The notes: a model not told the origin generated them from the letters alone. Positions 49,491 to 61,181 are shown, counted from the stretch's first letter. The stretch: 64,000 nt of DNA from Azospira oryzae (GCF_004217225.1 NZ_SHKM01000001.1:620001-684000), one strand, 5' to 3'. Made by a program: numbers and translations.

Positions 49491-50699
49491 TCAGGCCTTC
49501 AGCACGGCGGCAATGGCATCGACCACGGCGTCGATGTTCTTGCTATTGAGGGCGGCCAGACAGATGCGGCCGGTACCCACGGCGTAGATGCCGAACTCGT
49601 TGCGCAGTACATCCACCTGGGCGGAGGTGAGGCCGGTGTAGGAGAACATGCCGCGCTGCTTCACCACGAAGGAGAAATCCTGGGCCACGCCCTTGGCCTT
49701 CAGCTTGTCCACCAGGGCCACGCGCATGGCGCGGATGCGGTCGCGCATGCCGGCCAGTTCGTCTTCCCACATCTGGCGCAGTTCGGGAGTGGACAGCACT
49801 GCGGCCACCACGGCGCCGCCATGGGTGGGCGGGTTGGAGTAGTTGGTGCGGATGACGCGCTTCACCTGGGACAGGACGCGGGCGGACTCTTCCTTGCTGG
49901 CGGTGACGACGGACAGGGCGCCGACGCGCTCGCCATAGAGGGAGAAGCTCTTGGAGAAGGAGCTGGAAACGAAGAACTGCAGGCCGGAGGCGGAGAAGGC
50001 GCGCACGGCCACGGCATCGGCGTCGATGCCGTCGGCGAAGCCCTGGTAGGCCATGTCCAGGAAGGGCACCAGACCCTTGGCCTTGCACACGTCCACCACT
50101 TCCTGCCACTGGGCGTCGGAGAGGTCGGCACCGGTGGGGTTGTGGCAACAGGCGTGCAGGATGATGATGGAACCGGCAGCCAGGCCTTCCAGGAAGGACT
50201 TCATGCCGGCGAAGTTCACACCGCGGGTGGCGGCGTCGTAGTAGGGATAGTTTTCCACCACGAAACCGGCGGACTCGAACAGGGCCCGGTGGTTTTCCCA
50301 GGAGGGATCGCTGATGTAAACCTTGGCGTTGGGGGAGATGCGCTTGAGGAAATCGGCGCCGATCTTCAGGGCGCCGGTGCCACCCAGGGCTTCGGCGGTG
50401 ATGACGCGGCCGGCGGCCAGCAGCTCGGAACCGGCACCGAAGAGCAGGTTCTGCACAGCCTGGTTGTAGGCGTTGAGGCCCTCGATGGGCTGGTAGCCGC
50501 GGGGCGGCATGGTTTCCAGGCGGGCCTTCTCGGCGGCCTTGACGGCAGCGAGGAGGGGAATCTTGCCGTTGTCGTCGTAATAGACGCCAACGCCCAGGTT
50601 AACCTTGGTAGCGCGGGTGTCGGCGTTGAACGCCTCGGTCAGACCAAGAATCGGGTCCCGCGGAGCCATCTCCACGGAAGCAAAGATCGACGAACTCAT
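49491..50699 (-). CDS. Aromatic amino acid / aspartate aminotransferase (class I)
   Basis: A 402-residue PLP aminotransferase of the AspC/TyrB type. The start FASVEMAPRDPILGLTEAFNAD and VNLGVGVYYDDNGKIPLL are typical. HACCHNPTGADL carries the Asn contact. The PLP lysine is in VSSSFSKSFSLYGERVGAL. Substrate preference (aspartate or aromatic) cannot be fixed from sequence; tyrB-like is likely. It is divergent from uvrB across 143 bp, an arrangement seen in many betaproteobacteria, and ends at a strong terminator. Confidence 0.92.
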   Translation of the reverse strand: MSSSIFASVEMAPRDPILGLTEAFNADTRATKVNLGVGVYYDDNGKIPLLAAVKAAEKARLETMPPRGYQPIEGLNAYNQAVQNLLFGAGSELLAAGRVITAEALGGTGALKIGADFLKRISPNAKVYISDPSWENHRALFESAGFVVENYPYYDAATRGVNFAGMKSFLEGLAAGSIIILHACCHNPTGADLSDAQWQEVVDVCKAKGLVPFLDMAYQGFADGIDADAVAVRAFSASGLQFFVSSSFSKSFSLYGERVGALSVVTASKEESARVLSQVKRVIRTNYSNPPTHGGAVVAAVLSTPELRQMWEDELAGMRDRIRAMRVALVDKLKAKGVAQDFSFVVKQRGMFSYTGLTSAQVDVLRNEFGIYAVGTGRICLAALNSKNIDAVVDAIAAVLKA

Positions 50700-50842
50700 G
50701 CGTTGCTCCTGTTGTGCCAGTCATGCGGCGCTGCGCCATGCGCCATGCCGCGAGTTGGTGAATAATGTGCGCTTACAAGTTGTTCTGCCGATGATTCACT
50801 GCAGCGAAAGCAGAAGCAACAGGCGCAACGGATAATTCTAAC

Positions 50843-52911
<2,069 letters not shown>

Positions 52912-52915
<4 letters not shown>

Positions 52916-53439
52916 TCAAGGTTCTTTTCGTCTGCATGGGCAATATCTGCCGCTCCCCCACGGCAGAAGGCGTTTTCCGCAAGCACCTGCAGCTGCACAA
53001 TCTGGAGTCCCGGGTCCAGGTGGATTCGGCCGGCACCCACGGCTACCACGTCGGCGAATCGCCGGATCCCCGTACCCAGCGGGCAGCTGCCGAGCGGGGT
53101 TACGACCTGTCCGAACTGCGGGCGCGCAAAGTGGCGCCCGACGACATGGAATATTTCGACCTGATCCTGGCCATGGACCGGCGCAATCTGGAAGGCCTGC
53201 GGGCTATCTGCCCGCCGGAGCGTCAGCACCGTCTCAAGCTGTTCATGCACTACGCCCGCAATTTCGATGAGGACGAGGTGCCGGATCCCTACTATGGACT
53301 CGGCTACGGTTTCGATGTGGTGCTGGACATGGTGGAGGATGCCTCCCTCGGCCTCATCGAATCCCTCAAGCGCGAACTGGGCTGCGAAGAACCGCTTGGC
53401 ACCGGCAGGGGCGGTATCCGGAGCGTTGAGCGGGCCTGA
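52912..53439 (+). CDS. Low molecular weight protein-tyrosine phosphatase
   Basis: A 175-residue phosphatase. The P-loop [14 protein letters not shown] contains C8 to R14 and Ser15. The general-acid Asp is in [12 protein letters not shown]. Such proteins dephosphorylate phosphotyrosine or phosphoarginine. The target is not known here; no tyrosine kinase is adjacent. The last 15 residues after ELGCEEPLG extend beyond many homologues. ATG 52912 overlaps the uvrB stop, so it is translated from the uvrB message. Confidence 0.93.
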
Positions 53440-53475
53440 CTTCCCCTGGGATCGTGCCTGCCCGAATTCAGGGCG

Positions 53476-53507
53476 AAAAAAAGCCAGCTCCACGGAGCTG
53501 GCTTTTT
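53476..53507. terminator. Bidirectional terminator between the phosphatase gene and rne
   Basis: GCCAGCTC and GAGCTGGC form an 8-bp stem with a CACG loop, preceded by seven A and followed by five T. It serves both converging transcripts. Confidence 0.9.
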
Positions 53508-53527
53508 CCTGGCGCTGACGCCTTACC

Positions 53528-56308
53528 TTACTTGTTGCGGGTTTCCACCAGCACCAGAGGCTCGTCGCTGATCACCACCGGTGCCGGCCGGGTACGCCGG
53601 GGGCGGGGAGCTTCGTTCTCCACCACTGCAGCCTGGACCTGACGGGCCTTGTCCGCGCTGGTTTCCACCATCACCAGGCCGCTGGCTTCCAGGGCTTGGT
53701 CGATGTTGGCGACCACGGGCTTGATTTCGGCCGGGGGCACGGCAATGGGTTCGACGGCGCGGGGCGGGGTCGGAATAACCTGCTCCTCCACCGGTGCAAC
53801 GACCTCTTCGACGGCCACGACCGGGGCGGCTTCGGGGACTGCTGCTTCAACCTGCGGGGCTGCTTCAACTGCAGCTGCCGGGGCTTCCTCTACTGCCGGC
53901 GCGACTTCCGCTGCAGACTCAACCACGGCAACGGTCGGCGCCACAGTTTCCACTGCGGCGACTACCACGGGCTCGACCGGGTTTGCCACTTCCACAACGG
54001 CGGCGGCAATGACCGGCGCCTGTTCTTGGCTTACCTCGGTGGCAGCATTTTGCTGGACTTCGCCTTCAGCGCCATTTTCCTGGCGGCGCTCGCCCCGGTC
54101 GCGACGGTTGTTGCGACGACCGCGACGGCCCCGACCACCCTCTTCATCGCCCTGGGGCGCAGCTTGCTCTGGAGCAGTGCCGGCAGCCTGGGCGTTGAGT
54201 GCATCGGCCTGAGCGGCTACTGCTTGCTGGGCCTTGTCCTCGCTGTTGCGTTCGCGACGGGGCTGGCGTTCGCGCCGTTCCTTGCGCTGCTCGTTCTGCT
54301 GTTCGCCGCGCTCGTTGTCGGCCTGGACGGCATTGTTGCGCTCGCCGTTGCGGTCACCCCGTTCGCCCCGTTGGCGACGGCCTTCGCGAGGCTGCTGCTC
54401 GCGGGCAGTGTCACCCTGGGTTTCGCCGCGGGCGGGGCGTTCGCTCCGCTCGCCGCCGTTGCGGCCTTCGGCGCCTTCACCGCGGCCACGGCCACGCTGC
54501 TCGCCACGACCACGACCGCGCTGCTCGCCGCGGCCCTGGCCTTCACTGCGCTGGCCACGGCCCTTGCGCGGGGTGGCTGCCGGTTCGGGAGTGGGCTCGA
54601 CGGTCTTGTTGCCGCGGAACCAGGAGAAAATCTTGCCGATGATGCCTTCGCTCTTGGCGACAGGGGCGGCAGCCGGCTTCTCGGCCACCACGGGAGCGGG
54701 CTGCTCCGGCGTGATGTGCTTGATGGCGGCTTCCTGGCGCGGCTGGCGGGCTTCGCTCTGGGCATTGGCCAGTTGCTTCACTTCTTCCGCCGGCATTTCC
54801 ATCATGCGGTAGGAGGGCTGTTGTACGTCCTCGTTGTTGAGGTCGTCGTGGCGCAGGCGCTGAATGGTGTGGGCCGGAGTTTCCAGGTGCACATTGGGGA
54901 TCAGCAGGATGGTGACCTTGTGGCGCAACTCGATGGCCTGGATGTCGGGGCGCTTCTCGTTGAGCAGGAAGGTGGCCACGTCCACCGGCACCTGGGTATG
55001 CACGGCGGCGGTGTTGTCCTTCATCGCTTCCTCTTCGAGGATGCGCAGGATGTGCAGGGCGGCCGATTCGGTGGAGCGGATGTGGCCGGTGCCGGTACAG
55101 CGGGGGCAGGGGATGTAGCTGGTCTCGGCCAGGGCGGGGCGCAGGCGCTGGCGGGACAGTTCCATCAGGCCGAAGCGGCTGATCTTGCCCATCTGCACCC
55201 GGGCCCGGTCATGGCGGAGGGCGTCGCGCAGGCGGTTTTCCACCTCGCGCTGGTTTTTCTGGCTCTCCATGTCGATGAAGTCGATGACAATGAGGCCGCC
55301 CAGGTCGCGCAGGCGCAGTTGGCGGGCGATTTCGTCGGCCGCTTCCTGGTTGGTCTTGAGCGCGGTTTCCTCGATGTCCTGGCCGCGGGTGGAGCGGCCG
55401 GAGTTCACGTCCACCGACACCAGGGCTTCCGTGTGGTCGATGACGATGGCGCCGCCGGACGGCAGGTTCACCTGACGGGAGTAGGCCGATTCGATCTGGT
55501 GTTCGATCTGGAAGCGGGAGAAGAGGGGGACGTCGTCCCGGTACAGCTTGACCCGGTTCTCGTTGGCCGGCATGACCGTGCCCATGAAGGAACGGGCCTG
55601 CTCGAAAATCTCGTCCGTATCGATGAGGATTTCACCGATGTCGGGCTGGAAATAGTCGCGGATGGCGCGGATGACCAGGCTGCCTTCCAGGTAGATCAGG
55701 AAGGGGCCGGACTGGCTGGTGGCGGCGCCTTCGATGGCTTCCCACAGCTTCAGCAGGTAGTTGAGGTCCCACTGCAGTTCTTCGGCGTTGCGGCCGATGG
55801 CGGCGGTACGGGCGATGAGGCTCATGCCGCCGGGGACCTGCAACTGGTCCATAACGTCGCGCAGTTCGGCCCGTTCGTCACCTTCGACACGGCGGGAGAC
55901 GCCGCCGCCGCGGGGATTGTTGGGCATCAGGACCAGGTAGCGGCCGGCCAGGGACACGAAGGTGGTAAGGGCGGCGCCCTTGTTACCGCGCTCGTCCTTC
56001 TCGACCTGGACGATGACTTCCTGGCCTTCCTTGAGGGCTTCCTTGATGCTGGCGCGATTGTCTACGCCAGGCTGGAAATAGGAGCGGGAAACTTCCTTGA
56101 ACGGGAGAAAGCCGTGACGCTCTTCGCCGTAGTTGACGAAACAGGCCTCGAGGCTGGGTTCGATGCGGGTGATGACACCCTTGTAGATGTTGCTCTTGCG
56201 TTGTTCCTTGGCGGCTGACTCAATGTCGAGGTCAATCAGTTTCTGGCCATCGACAATGGCGACACGGAGTTCTTCAGCCTGTGTCGCATTGAAAAGCATG
56301 CGTTTCAT
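53528..56308 (-). CDS. rne: Ribonuclease E
   Basis: A 926-residue endoribonuclease for mRNA decay and rRNA/tRNA processing, the scaffold of the degradosome. The N-terminal half holds the S1 region (GVITRIEPSLEACFVNYGEERHGFL), catalytic Asp-containing VDVNSGRS and VIDFIDMESQKNQREVENRL, and the zinc link C401-x2-C404 (CPRCTGTGH). From about residue 560 the C-terminal half is disordered: an Arg/Gly/Glu-rich RNA-binding stretch (580-720), then a Val/Ala/Pro/Glu-rich tail with a conserved C-terminal motif (RRTRPAPVVISDEPLVLVET). A long structured leader lies upstream, consistent with autoregulation. Confidence 0.96.
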   Translation of the reverse strand: MKRMLFNATQAEELRVAIVDGQKLIDLDIESAAKEQRKSNIYKGVITRIEPSLEACFVNYGEERHGFLPFKEVSRSYFQPGVDNRASIKEALKEGQEVIVQVEKDERGNKGAALTTFVSLAGRYLVLMPNNPRGGGVSRRVEGDERAELRDVMDQLQVPGGMSLIARTAAIGRNAEELQWDLNYLLKLWEAIEGAATSQSGPFLIYLEGSLVIRAIRDYFQPDIGEILIDTDEIFEQARSFMGTVMPANENRVKLYRDDVPLFSRFQIEHQIESAYSRQVNLPSGGAIVIDHTEALVSVDVNSGRSTRGQDIEETALKTNQEAADEIARQLRLRDLGGLIVIDFIDMESQKNQREVENRLRDALRHDRARVQMGKISRFGLMELSRQRLRPALAETSYIPCPRCTGTGHIRSTESAALHILRILEEEAMKDNTAAVHTQVPVDVATFLLNEKRPDIQAIELRHKVTILLIPNVHLETPAHTIQRLRHDDLNNEDVQQPSYRMMEMPAEEVKQLANAQSEARQPRQEAAIKHITPEQPAPVVAEKPAAAPVAKSEGIIGKIFSWFRGNKTVEPTPEPAATPRKGRGQRSEGQGRGEQRGRGRGEQRGRGRGEGAEGRNGGERSERPARGETQGDTAREQQPREGRRQRGERGDRNGERNNAVQADNERGEQQNEQRKERRERQPRRERNSEDKAQQAVAAQADALNAQAAGTAPEQAAPQGDEEGGRGRRGRRNNRRDRGERRQENGAEGEVQQNAATEVSQEQAPVIAAAVVEVANPVEPVVVAAVETVAPTVAVVESAAEVAPAVEEAPAAAVEAAPQVEAAVPEAAPVVAVEEVVAPVEEQVIPTPPRAVEPIAVPPAEIKPVVANIDQALEASGLVMVETSADKARQVQAAVVENEAPRPRRTRPAPVVISDEPLVLVETRNK
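54395..54545 (-). repeat. Arg/Gly/Glu-rich repeats inside rne
   Basis: The coding sequence here encodes repeated RGRGEQ-type units (GRGEQRGRGRGEQRGRGRGEG) within the disordered RNA-binding region of RNase E. Short in-frame repeats of this kind are prone to length variation between strains. Confidence 0.75.
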
Positions 56309-56752
56309 TTATTGGGCTCCCGCACTTTTCGCACGAACGGAGTCCCGGCGCAGGCAGCGACACGATTAGTTGGGTTGTACTTTTTGAGTCCGCATTGTGG
56401 GCGTGCAACTAATGGTGAAAGGAAAATGTGTTCCTGAATTCGCTGAAAAATCTTTCGGCGGGCCCGGAAATAACCGGGGCCGGGAAATCTGCTCGGGGGT
56501 ACCGATGCGTGCTTAGGGCGCGCAAATCAAGTAGTATCGCTACTTTTGGTGAGCGAACTTAACCAGTTCCGATTTGCGTTGGCTTGATCCCATACAGGTT
56601 GGTACGGGTTGAGGCCGCTTAAGGCCTGCCGGATTTCATGGTTTCCCATTTTGCATGCCGCGCAATCATGTTGCGGCTGGGAAAAACCTTCTGGTCTCAC
56701 GGCGCAGCGCCTCTTTCAGGCCGAGACGAAAATCCGTTTCAGTATATTCAAA
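56309..56752. other. rne: rne leader and rne/rluC divergent region
   Basis: About 440 bp without a supported gene. On the rne side, ATTAGTTG (56365-56372) and CAACTAAT (56406-56413) are exact inverted copies about 33 nt apart, able to form a large stem-loop in the rne leader. A GC-rich hairpin lies near 56458-56483, and AAGTAG / CTACTT pairs at 56529-56545. These fit a long structured 5' leader. No clear -35/-10 pair for either gene was found. Confidence 0.5.
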
Positions 56753-57748
56753 ATGCCCGACGTTAGCAAAAATTCCGTAACACGGGCCACCATCGGCGAA
56801 GACGAGCAGGGCCAGCGCCTGGACAACTACCTCCTGCGGGTATGCAAGGGGGTTCCCAAGAGCCACATCTACCGCATTCTCCGCAGTGGCGAGGTCCGCG
56901 TTAACAGCAAGCGTGCCGATGCGGCCTATCGCATCCAGGCTGGCGACATCCTGCGCATTCCGCCGATCCGGGTTGCTGCCCGGCCGGATGAGGTGGCGGC
57001 CGCCGAAGTGGCCGGCCAGGCGGTGAAGGCCGATTTGCCCCTTTTGTATGAGGATGATGCCCTGTTGGCTGTAAACAAGCCGGCCGGCATCGCGGTCCAC
57101 GGGGGGAGTGGTGTGTCCTTCGGCGTCATCGAGGCCCTGCGCCATCAGCGGCCCCAGGCCAAGTTGCTGGAGCTGGCCCACCGTCTCGACCGGGAAACCT
57201 CCGGGATACTCCTGGTGGCGAAGAAGCGCTCGGCCCTGACGGCCCTGCACGACATGTTCCGTGAAGGTGGGGCAGGGCGGGGCGCCGACAAGCGCTATCT
57301 GGTGGCGGTGCAGGGGCGCTGGATGGACCCGCTGCGCCATTGCCGGCAGGCGCTTCACAAATATCTGTTGGACAACGGCGAGCGCCGAGTGCGGGTCGAT
57401 CCGGAGGGCAAGCCGTCCCATACGGTTTTCCGCCTGGTGGCCCGATGGCAGCGTTTCAGTCTGCTGGAAGCGGAACTGAAGAGCGGTCGCACCCATCAGA
57501 TACGGGTGCATCTGGCGCACCTGGGATATCCCATCCTGGGTGATGACAAATATGGGGATTTCGCCCTGAACCGGGAATTGCAGCGGGAAGGGTTGAAACG
57601 CATGTTCCTTCACGCCTGGAGAATGCGCTTTCCCCATCCCCTGACCAAGGAAGCCATGAGCCTGGAGGCGCCCTTGCCGCCGGCTCTGGCCAGTTTCCTG
57701 CATCATCTGTCCGAAAGTGAAGTTCAGGATTATGGCGAAGCGTTTTGA
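56753..57748 (+). CDS. rluC: 23S rRNA pseudouridine synthase RluC
   Basis: A 331-residue pseudouridine synthase for 23S rRNA positions 955, 2504 and 2580. The N-terminal S4 domain has GQRLDNYLLRVCKGVPKSHIYRILRSGEVRVN. The catalytic motif is AHRLDRETSGILLVAKK with the Asp nucleophile. The C-terminal ELKSGRTHQIRVHLAHLGYPILGDDKYG is typical. ATG 56753 is chosen on family length; an upstream in-frame extension covers the leader and has no similarity. It is divergent from rne, a common arrangement. Confidence 0.94.
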   Translation: MPDVSKNSVTRATIGEDEQGQRLDNYLLRVCKGVPKSHIYRILRSGEVRVNSKRADAAYRIQAGDILRIPPIRVAARPDEVAAAEVAGQAVKADLPLLYEDDALLAVNKPAGIAVHGGSGVSFGVIEALRHQRPQAKLLELAHRLDRETSGILLVAKKRSALTALHDMFREGGAGRGADKRYLVAVQGRWMDPLRHCRQALHKYLLDNGERRVRVDPEGKPSHTVFRLVARWQRFSLLEAELKSGRTHQIRVHLAHLGYPILGDDKYGDFALNRELQREGLKRMFLHAWRMRFPHPLTKEAMSLEAPLPPALASFLHHLSESEVQDYGEAF

Positions 57749-58388
57749 TCTAGTTGTCTTCGACTGGGATGGCACCCTGCTCGACTCCGCCGCAGCCATC
57801 GTCAGCGCCATCCAGGCGGCCTGTGTCGATCTGGGGCTGCCGGTGCCCATCGATGCCCAGGCGCGCCATGTGATCGGCCTGGGCCTGTCGGACGCCTTGC
57901 GCAGCGCCGTGCCGGACCTGGAACCGGCCCAGTATCCGCTGATGGTGGAGCGCTACCGCCATCATTATCTGTCCCGGGACCACGAACTGGCCCTGTTTGC
58001 CGGTGCGGTGGAACTGGTGCGGGAACTTGAGGCGGCCGGGCATCTGCTGGCCGTGGCAACCGGCAAGAGCCGGTTGGGACTGGATCGTGCCCTCAAGGTC
58101 AGTGGCCTGGGCCCCCATTTTCACTCCAGCCGCTGTGCCGACGAGTGCTTCTCCAAGCCTCATCCCCAGATGCTGGAAGAATTGATGGCGGAACTGGCCG
58201 TCGCCCCGGAGCGCACGGTCATGATCGGCGACACCACCCATGACTTGCAGATGGCGCGCAATGCGGGAGTGGATGCCCTGGCGGTCAGCTATGGTGCCCA
58301 TGAGCCCGAGGTGCTGCTGGCCCACGGACCCCTGGAAACCTTCTCCCGGCTGGAAGACCTGGCGGCATGGCTACGTCACCACGCCTGA
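57732..58388 (+). CDS. HAD-superfamily phosphatase
   Basis: A 218-residue haloacid-dehalogenase phosphatase of the phosphoglycolate-phosphatase-like group. Motif I is VVFDWDGTLLDS, motif II lies at ATGKSRLGLD, motif III Lys is in SKPHPQML and motif IV is MIGDTTHDLQMARNAG. ATG 57732 has AGGA just upstream; a GTG at 57717 is possible. It overlaps the end of rluC by about 17 bp. Substrate unknown; rluC-HAD adjacency is conserved. Confidence 0.9.
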   Translation: MAKRFDLVVFDWDGTLLDSAAAIVSAIQAACVDLGLPVPIDAQARHVIGLGLSDALRSAVPDLEPAQYPLMVERYRHHYLSRDHELALFAGAVELVRELEAAGHLLAVATGKSRLGLDRALKVSGLGPHFHSSRCADECFSKPHPQMLEELMAELAVAPERTVMIGDTTHDLQMARNAGVDALAVSYGAHEPEVLLAHGPLETFSRLEDLAAWLRHHA

Positions 58389-58717
58389 TTTGCGCCTCCG
58401 GCGATCTGCTCGAAGGTGGCGCCGGCGTGCGTTTCAGCGTGCCGCGCGCGGGCGGTGATGTTCCTGCATTTGCGGTGCGCTTTGACGGTGTGGTGCGGGC
58501 CTATCTCAACCGCTGCGCCCATGTGCCCATCGAGCTGGATTGGCAGCCGGGCGAATTTTTCGATCACTCGAAGCTATACTTGGTTTGCGCCACCCATGGC
58601 GCTCTTTACGCGCCGGAATCCGGCGCCTGCCTTGGCGGCCGTTGCAATGGCCGGGGGCTGACGCCGGTGGCCGTGACTGAGCAGGATGGCCTTGTTTATT
58701 TTCTTGAATCGGATTGA
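58367..58717 (+). CDS. Rieske [2Fe-2S] ferredoxin-like protein
   Basis: A 116-residue soluble protein. The Rieske motifs C-x-H (RCAHVPIELDW) and C-x2-H (CATHGALYAPESG) provide the 2Fe-2S ligands. Two more cysteines (GACLGGRCNG) follow. It lacks a membrane anchor, so it is probably a small electron carrier or regulatory subunit. It overlaps the HAD phosphatase gene by 22 bp and is followed after 6 bp by sppA, so it belongs to the same transcript. Confidence 0.88.
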   Translation: MATSPRLICASGDLLEGGAGVRFSVPRAGGDVPAFAVRFDGVVRAYLNRCAHVPIELDWQPGEFFDHSKLYLVCATHGALYAPESGACLGGRCNGRGLTPVAVTEQDGLVYFLESD

Positions 58718-58723
58718 CCCAAC

Positions 58724-59710
58724 GTGGATACCCCGACCTTGCCCCCTCCCGATTTTGGCCCCAAGCACGGCAATGATGCAGCCTGGGAGCGGAAGACCCT
58801 GGAAAAGCTGGCGTTTGCCTCCCTGGCCGAGCAGAAGACCCGGCGTCGCTGGGGCATCTTCTTCAAGCTGCTGGGTTTCGCTTATCTGACGGTCGTCCTG
58901 GCGCTGACGTTTGACTGGGGTGACACGGAAAAACTGGCTGATGGCCGCCATACCGCCCTAGTGCAACTGAAGGGGGTCATTGATTCCAGTGGCGAGGCCA
59001 GCGCGGACAAGATCAATTCCGCCTTGCGCTCTGCTTTCGAGGACAAGGGTACGGCCGGCGTCATCCTGCGCATCAACAGCCCCGGCGGCAGTCCGGTCCA
59101 GTCCGGCATCATCAACGATGAAATCCGCCGCCTGCGCGGCAAGTACCCGGATATTCCCCTGTACGTCGTGGTTGAGGATGTTTGTGCTTCCGGCGGCTAT
59201 TACGTGGCTGCCGCGGCCGACAAGATTTTCGTGGACAAGGCCAGTCTGGTGGGTTCCATCGGTGTGTTGATGGACGGTTTCGGTTTTACCGGGACCATGG
59301 ACAAGCTTGGCGTGGAGCGGCGCCTGCTGACTGCCGGCGAAAACAAGGGCTTCCTCGATCCCTTCTCGCCCCAGGACCCGAAGCAGAAGCTGATGGCTCA
59401 GACCATGCTCGGCGAAATCCACAAGCAGTTCATCGATGTGGTCAAGAAGGGGCGTGGCCAGCGTCTCAAGGAAACCCCGGACATGTTCTCCGGCTTGGTG
59501 TGGACCGGTGCCCGCAGCATCGAGCTGGGTCTGGCTGACGACTTTGGTACGGTGAGCAGTGTGGCCAGGGATGTAATCAAGGCCGAAAAGGTGATGGACT
59601 ACACCCAGAAGGAAAACATCGCTGAGCGCTTTGCCAAACGTTTTGGCGCCGACATGGTGCAAGGGGCGGTCAAGGCCCTGGGGCAGGCCAGCCAGCCCCA
59701 GGCCCGTTAA
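58724..59710 (+). CDS. sppA: S49 family signal peptide peptidase (SppA type)
   Basis: A 328-residue inner-membrane protease for cleaved signal peptides. One transmembrane helix lies near residues 45-66 (FKLLGFAYLTVVLALTF). The catalytic Ser is in VCASGGYYVAAAAD, and the general-base Lys is in the VDKASLVGSIGVLM region. RINSPGGSPVQSG is also typical. It is the short single-domain form. GTG 58724 is the start, 6 bp after the Rieske gene. It ends converging on the methyltransferase gene. Confidence 0.9.
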   Translation: MDTPTLPPPDFGPKHGNDAAWERKTLEKLAFASLAEQKTRRRWGIFFKLLGFAYLTVVLALTFDWGDTEKLADGRHTALVQLKGVIDSSGEASADKINSALRSAFEDKGTAGVILRINSPGGSPVQSGIINDEIRRLRGKYPDIPLYVVVEDVCASGGYYVAAAADKIFVDKASLVGSIGVLMDGFGFTGTMDKLGVERRLLTAGENKGFLDPFSPQDPKQKLMAQTMLGEIHKQFIDVVKKGRGQRLKETPDMFSGLVWTGARSIELGLADDFGTVSSVARDVIKAEKVMDYTQKENIAERFAKRFGADMVQGAVKALGQASQPQAR

Positions 59711-59719
59711 GTCCGGCTC

Positions 59720-60448
59720 CTAGACGGAAAGGAAGAGGAAAACCGTCGGCTCCTTGGCGACGGGATCTTCTTCCTTGCGCCACTGGGCTACGCTCAGGGT
59801 GCGTAGGCGCTGTTGGGGCAGGGTCAGGCTGCTGGCCAGGCAGAGCAGGGTGGAGGGCGCCAGGTGTTGCAGCAGGCTGTTGAGCATCTGGGTGTTGCGA
59901 TAGGGTGTCTCGATGAACATCTGGGTCTGGTTCTGGCGCCGTGATTCCTGCTCCAGCGCCTTGAGGCGCTTGCCGCGCTCATCTTCCTTGGCTGGCAGGT
60001 AGCCGTGAAAGGCGAAGCGCTGGCCGCACAGGCCGGACCCCATTAGGGCCAACAGCAGGGAAGAGGGGCCGATCAGCGGCACCACGGTAATGCCTTCCTG
60101 CTGGGCCAGGCGAATCAGGTCCGCGCCCGGGTCGGCAACGCCCGGGCACCCTGCTTCCGATACCAGGCCCACGTCAAATCCCTGGCGTAAAGGTTGCAGC
60201 AGCCCTTCCAGGGCATTGGCCCGGGTGTGCTCGTTCAATTCCTGAATCTGGATTTCCTGCAGGGGGACCGGAATCTCCAGGCTTTTGAGAAATGCCCGGG
60301 CACTTTTGGCGTTCTCGGCAATGAAGTGCCGCAACTGCCTGGCCTGTTCGCAGACGGGGGCGGGCAGAACCGCAGCGGGAGGGGTGGGGCCCAGAGGCAC
60401 CGGAATCAGAAGGAGGGTGCCGCGAGGGAGGGGCTGGGGGGCGCTCAT
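59720..60448 (-). CDS. RsmI-like SAM-dependent methyltransferase
   Basis: A 242-residue tetrapyrrole-methylase-fold protein. The family core is visible in LLLIPVPLGPT, VGLVSEAGCPGVADPGADLIRLAQQEGI and VVPLIGPSSLLLALMGSGL. It lacks the N-terminal GNLxD motif of true RsmI, so it is probably the paralogous group often found beside maf, not the 16S rRNA C1402 enzyme itself. Substrate unknown. Transcribed with maf, 12 bp downstream of it. Confidence 0.82.
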   Translation of the reverse strand: MSAPQPLPRGTLLLIPVPLGPTPPAAVLPAPVCEQARQLRHFIAENAKSARAFLKSLEIPVPLQEIQIQELNEHTRANALEGLLQPLRQGFDVGLVSEAGCPGVADPGADLIRLAQQEGITVVPLIGPSSLLLALMGSGLCGQRFAFHGYLPAKEDERGKRLKALEQESRRQNQTQMFIETPYRNTQMLNSLLQHLAPSTLLCLASSLTLPQQRLRTLSVAQWRKEEDPVAKEPTVFLFLSV

Positions 60449-60460
60449 GGCGATGCGTCC

Positions 60461-61054
60461 TTAAAGAATAGGGAAGGCTTCGGCTCTCAGCATGTCGCAG
60501 AGGGCGATCAGGGGCAGTCCGATGAGGGCGTTGGGATCGTCCCCCTCCATTTTGGCGATGAGGCTGATGCCCAGCCCTTCGGCCTTGGCGCTGCCGGCGC
60601 AGTTGTAGGGAGTCTCGGCGCGCAGGTAGCGCTCGATCTCGCCGTCGCTCAGCTGGCGGAAGGTGACCAGGGTCGGGATGCCCCGGACCTGGGTGCGACC
60701 GGTACTGCTGTTGTAGAGGCACAGGCCGGTATAGAAGTTAACCGTGCGCCCCCGCATCTGCTGCAGTTGTGCCACGGCACGCTCATGGTTGCCCGGTTTT
60801 CCGAAAACCTGCCCATCCAGGCAGGCCACCTGGTCGCTGCCGATGATCAGTGCAGCGGGGTGTTGGGCAGCCACGGCCCTGGCCTTGGCTTCGGAAAGGC
60901 GCAGCGCGGTCTGCTCCGGGCTCTCGCCTGCGAGCGGGGTTTCGTCTACTGCTGGGTTTTCCGTGGCAAAGGGCAGGCGCAGGCGGGCCAGGAGTTCCCG
61001 GCGAAAAGGGGAGGTGGAAGCCAGAATCAGGGCGGGCTGGGGCAGTGTGGGCAT
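60461..61054 (-). CDS. maf: Maf-family nucleotide pyrophosphatase (YceF type)
   Basis: A 197-residue Maf protein that hydrolyses modified or noncanonical nucleotides; the YceF branch prefers 7-methyl-GTP. The N-terminal motif [15 protein letters not shown], the DET in VDETPLAG and [16 protein letters not shown] are the conserved blocks; [15 protein letters not shown] follows. ATG 61054 fits family start; an upstream in-frame extension through the yceD promoter is rejected. Divergent from yceD. Confidence 0.9.
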   Translation of the reverse strand: MPTLPQPALILASTSPFRRELLARLRLPFATENPAVDETPLAGESPEQTALRLSEAKARAVAAQHPAALIIGSDQVACLDGQVFGKPGNHERAVAQLQQMRGRTVNFYTGLCLYNSSTGRTQVRGIPTLVTFRQLSDGEIERYLRAETPYNCAGSAKAEGLGISLIAKMEGDDPNALIGLPLIALCDMLRAEAFPIL

Positions 61055-61181
61055 TAGAAATGGAGAGGTGAGTTCGGGCAGAAAAGCGCTGCCCATGAGG
61101 GGGAATGAGGCGGTGCGGTAAAAAACGCGGATAAGTCTTTGCCTTTGTTGTTGAAACCCTAATTTCGGCCCGCGTTTTTCT

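Noticed and set aside
53696-56218. An 840-codon plus-strand frame opposite rne
   Set aside because: Antisense to RNase E. Its product is low-complexity Val/Ala/Gly/Leu sequence with no motif; the rne frame has clear catalytic and zinc motifs.
56742-56747. TATATT as a -10 element for rluC
   Set aside because: It lies only a few bases before the ATG, so transcription would start inside the gene; no matching -35 was found.
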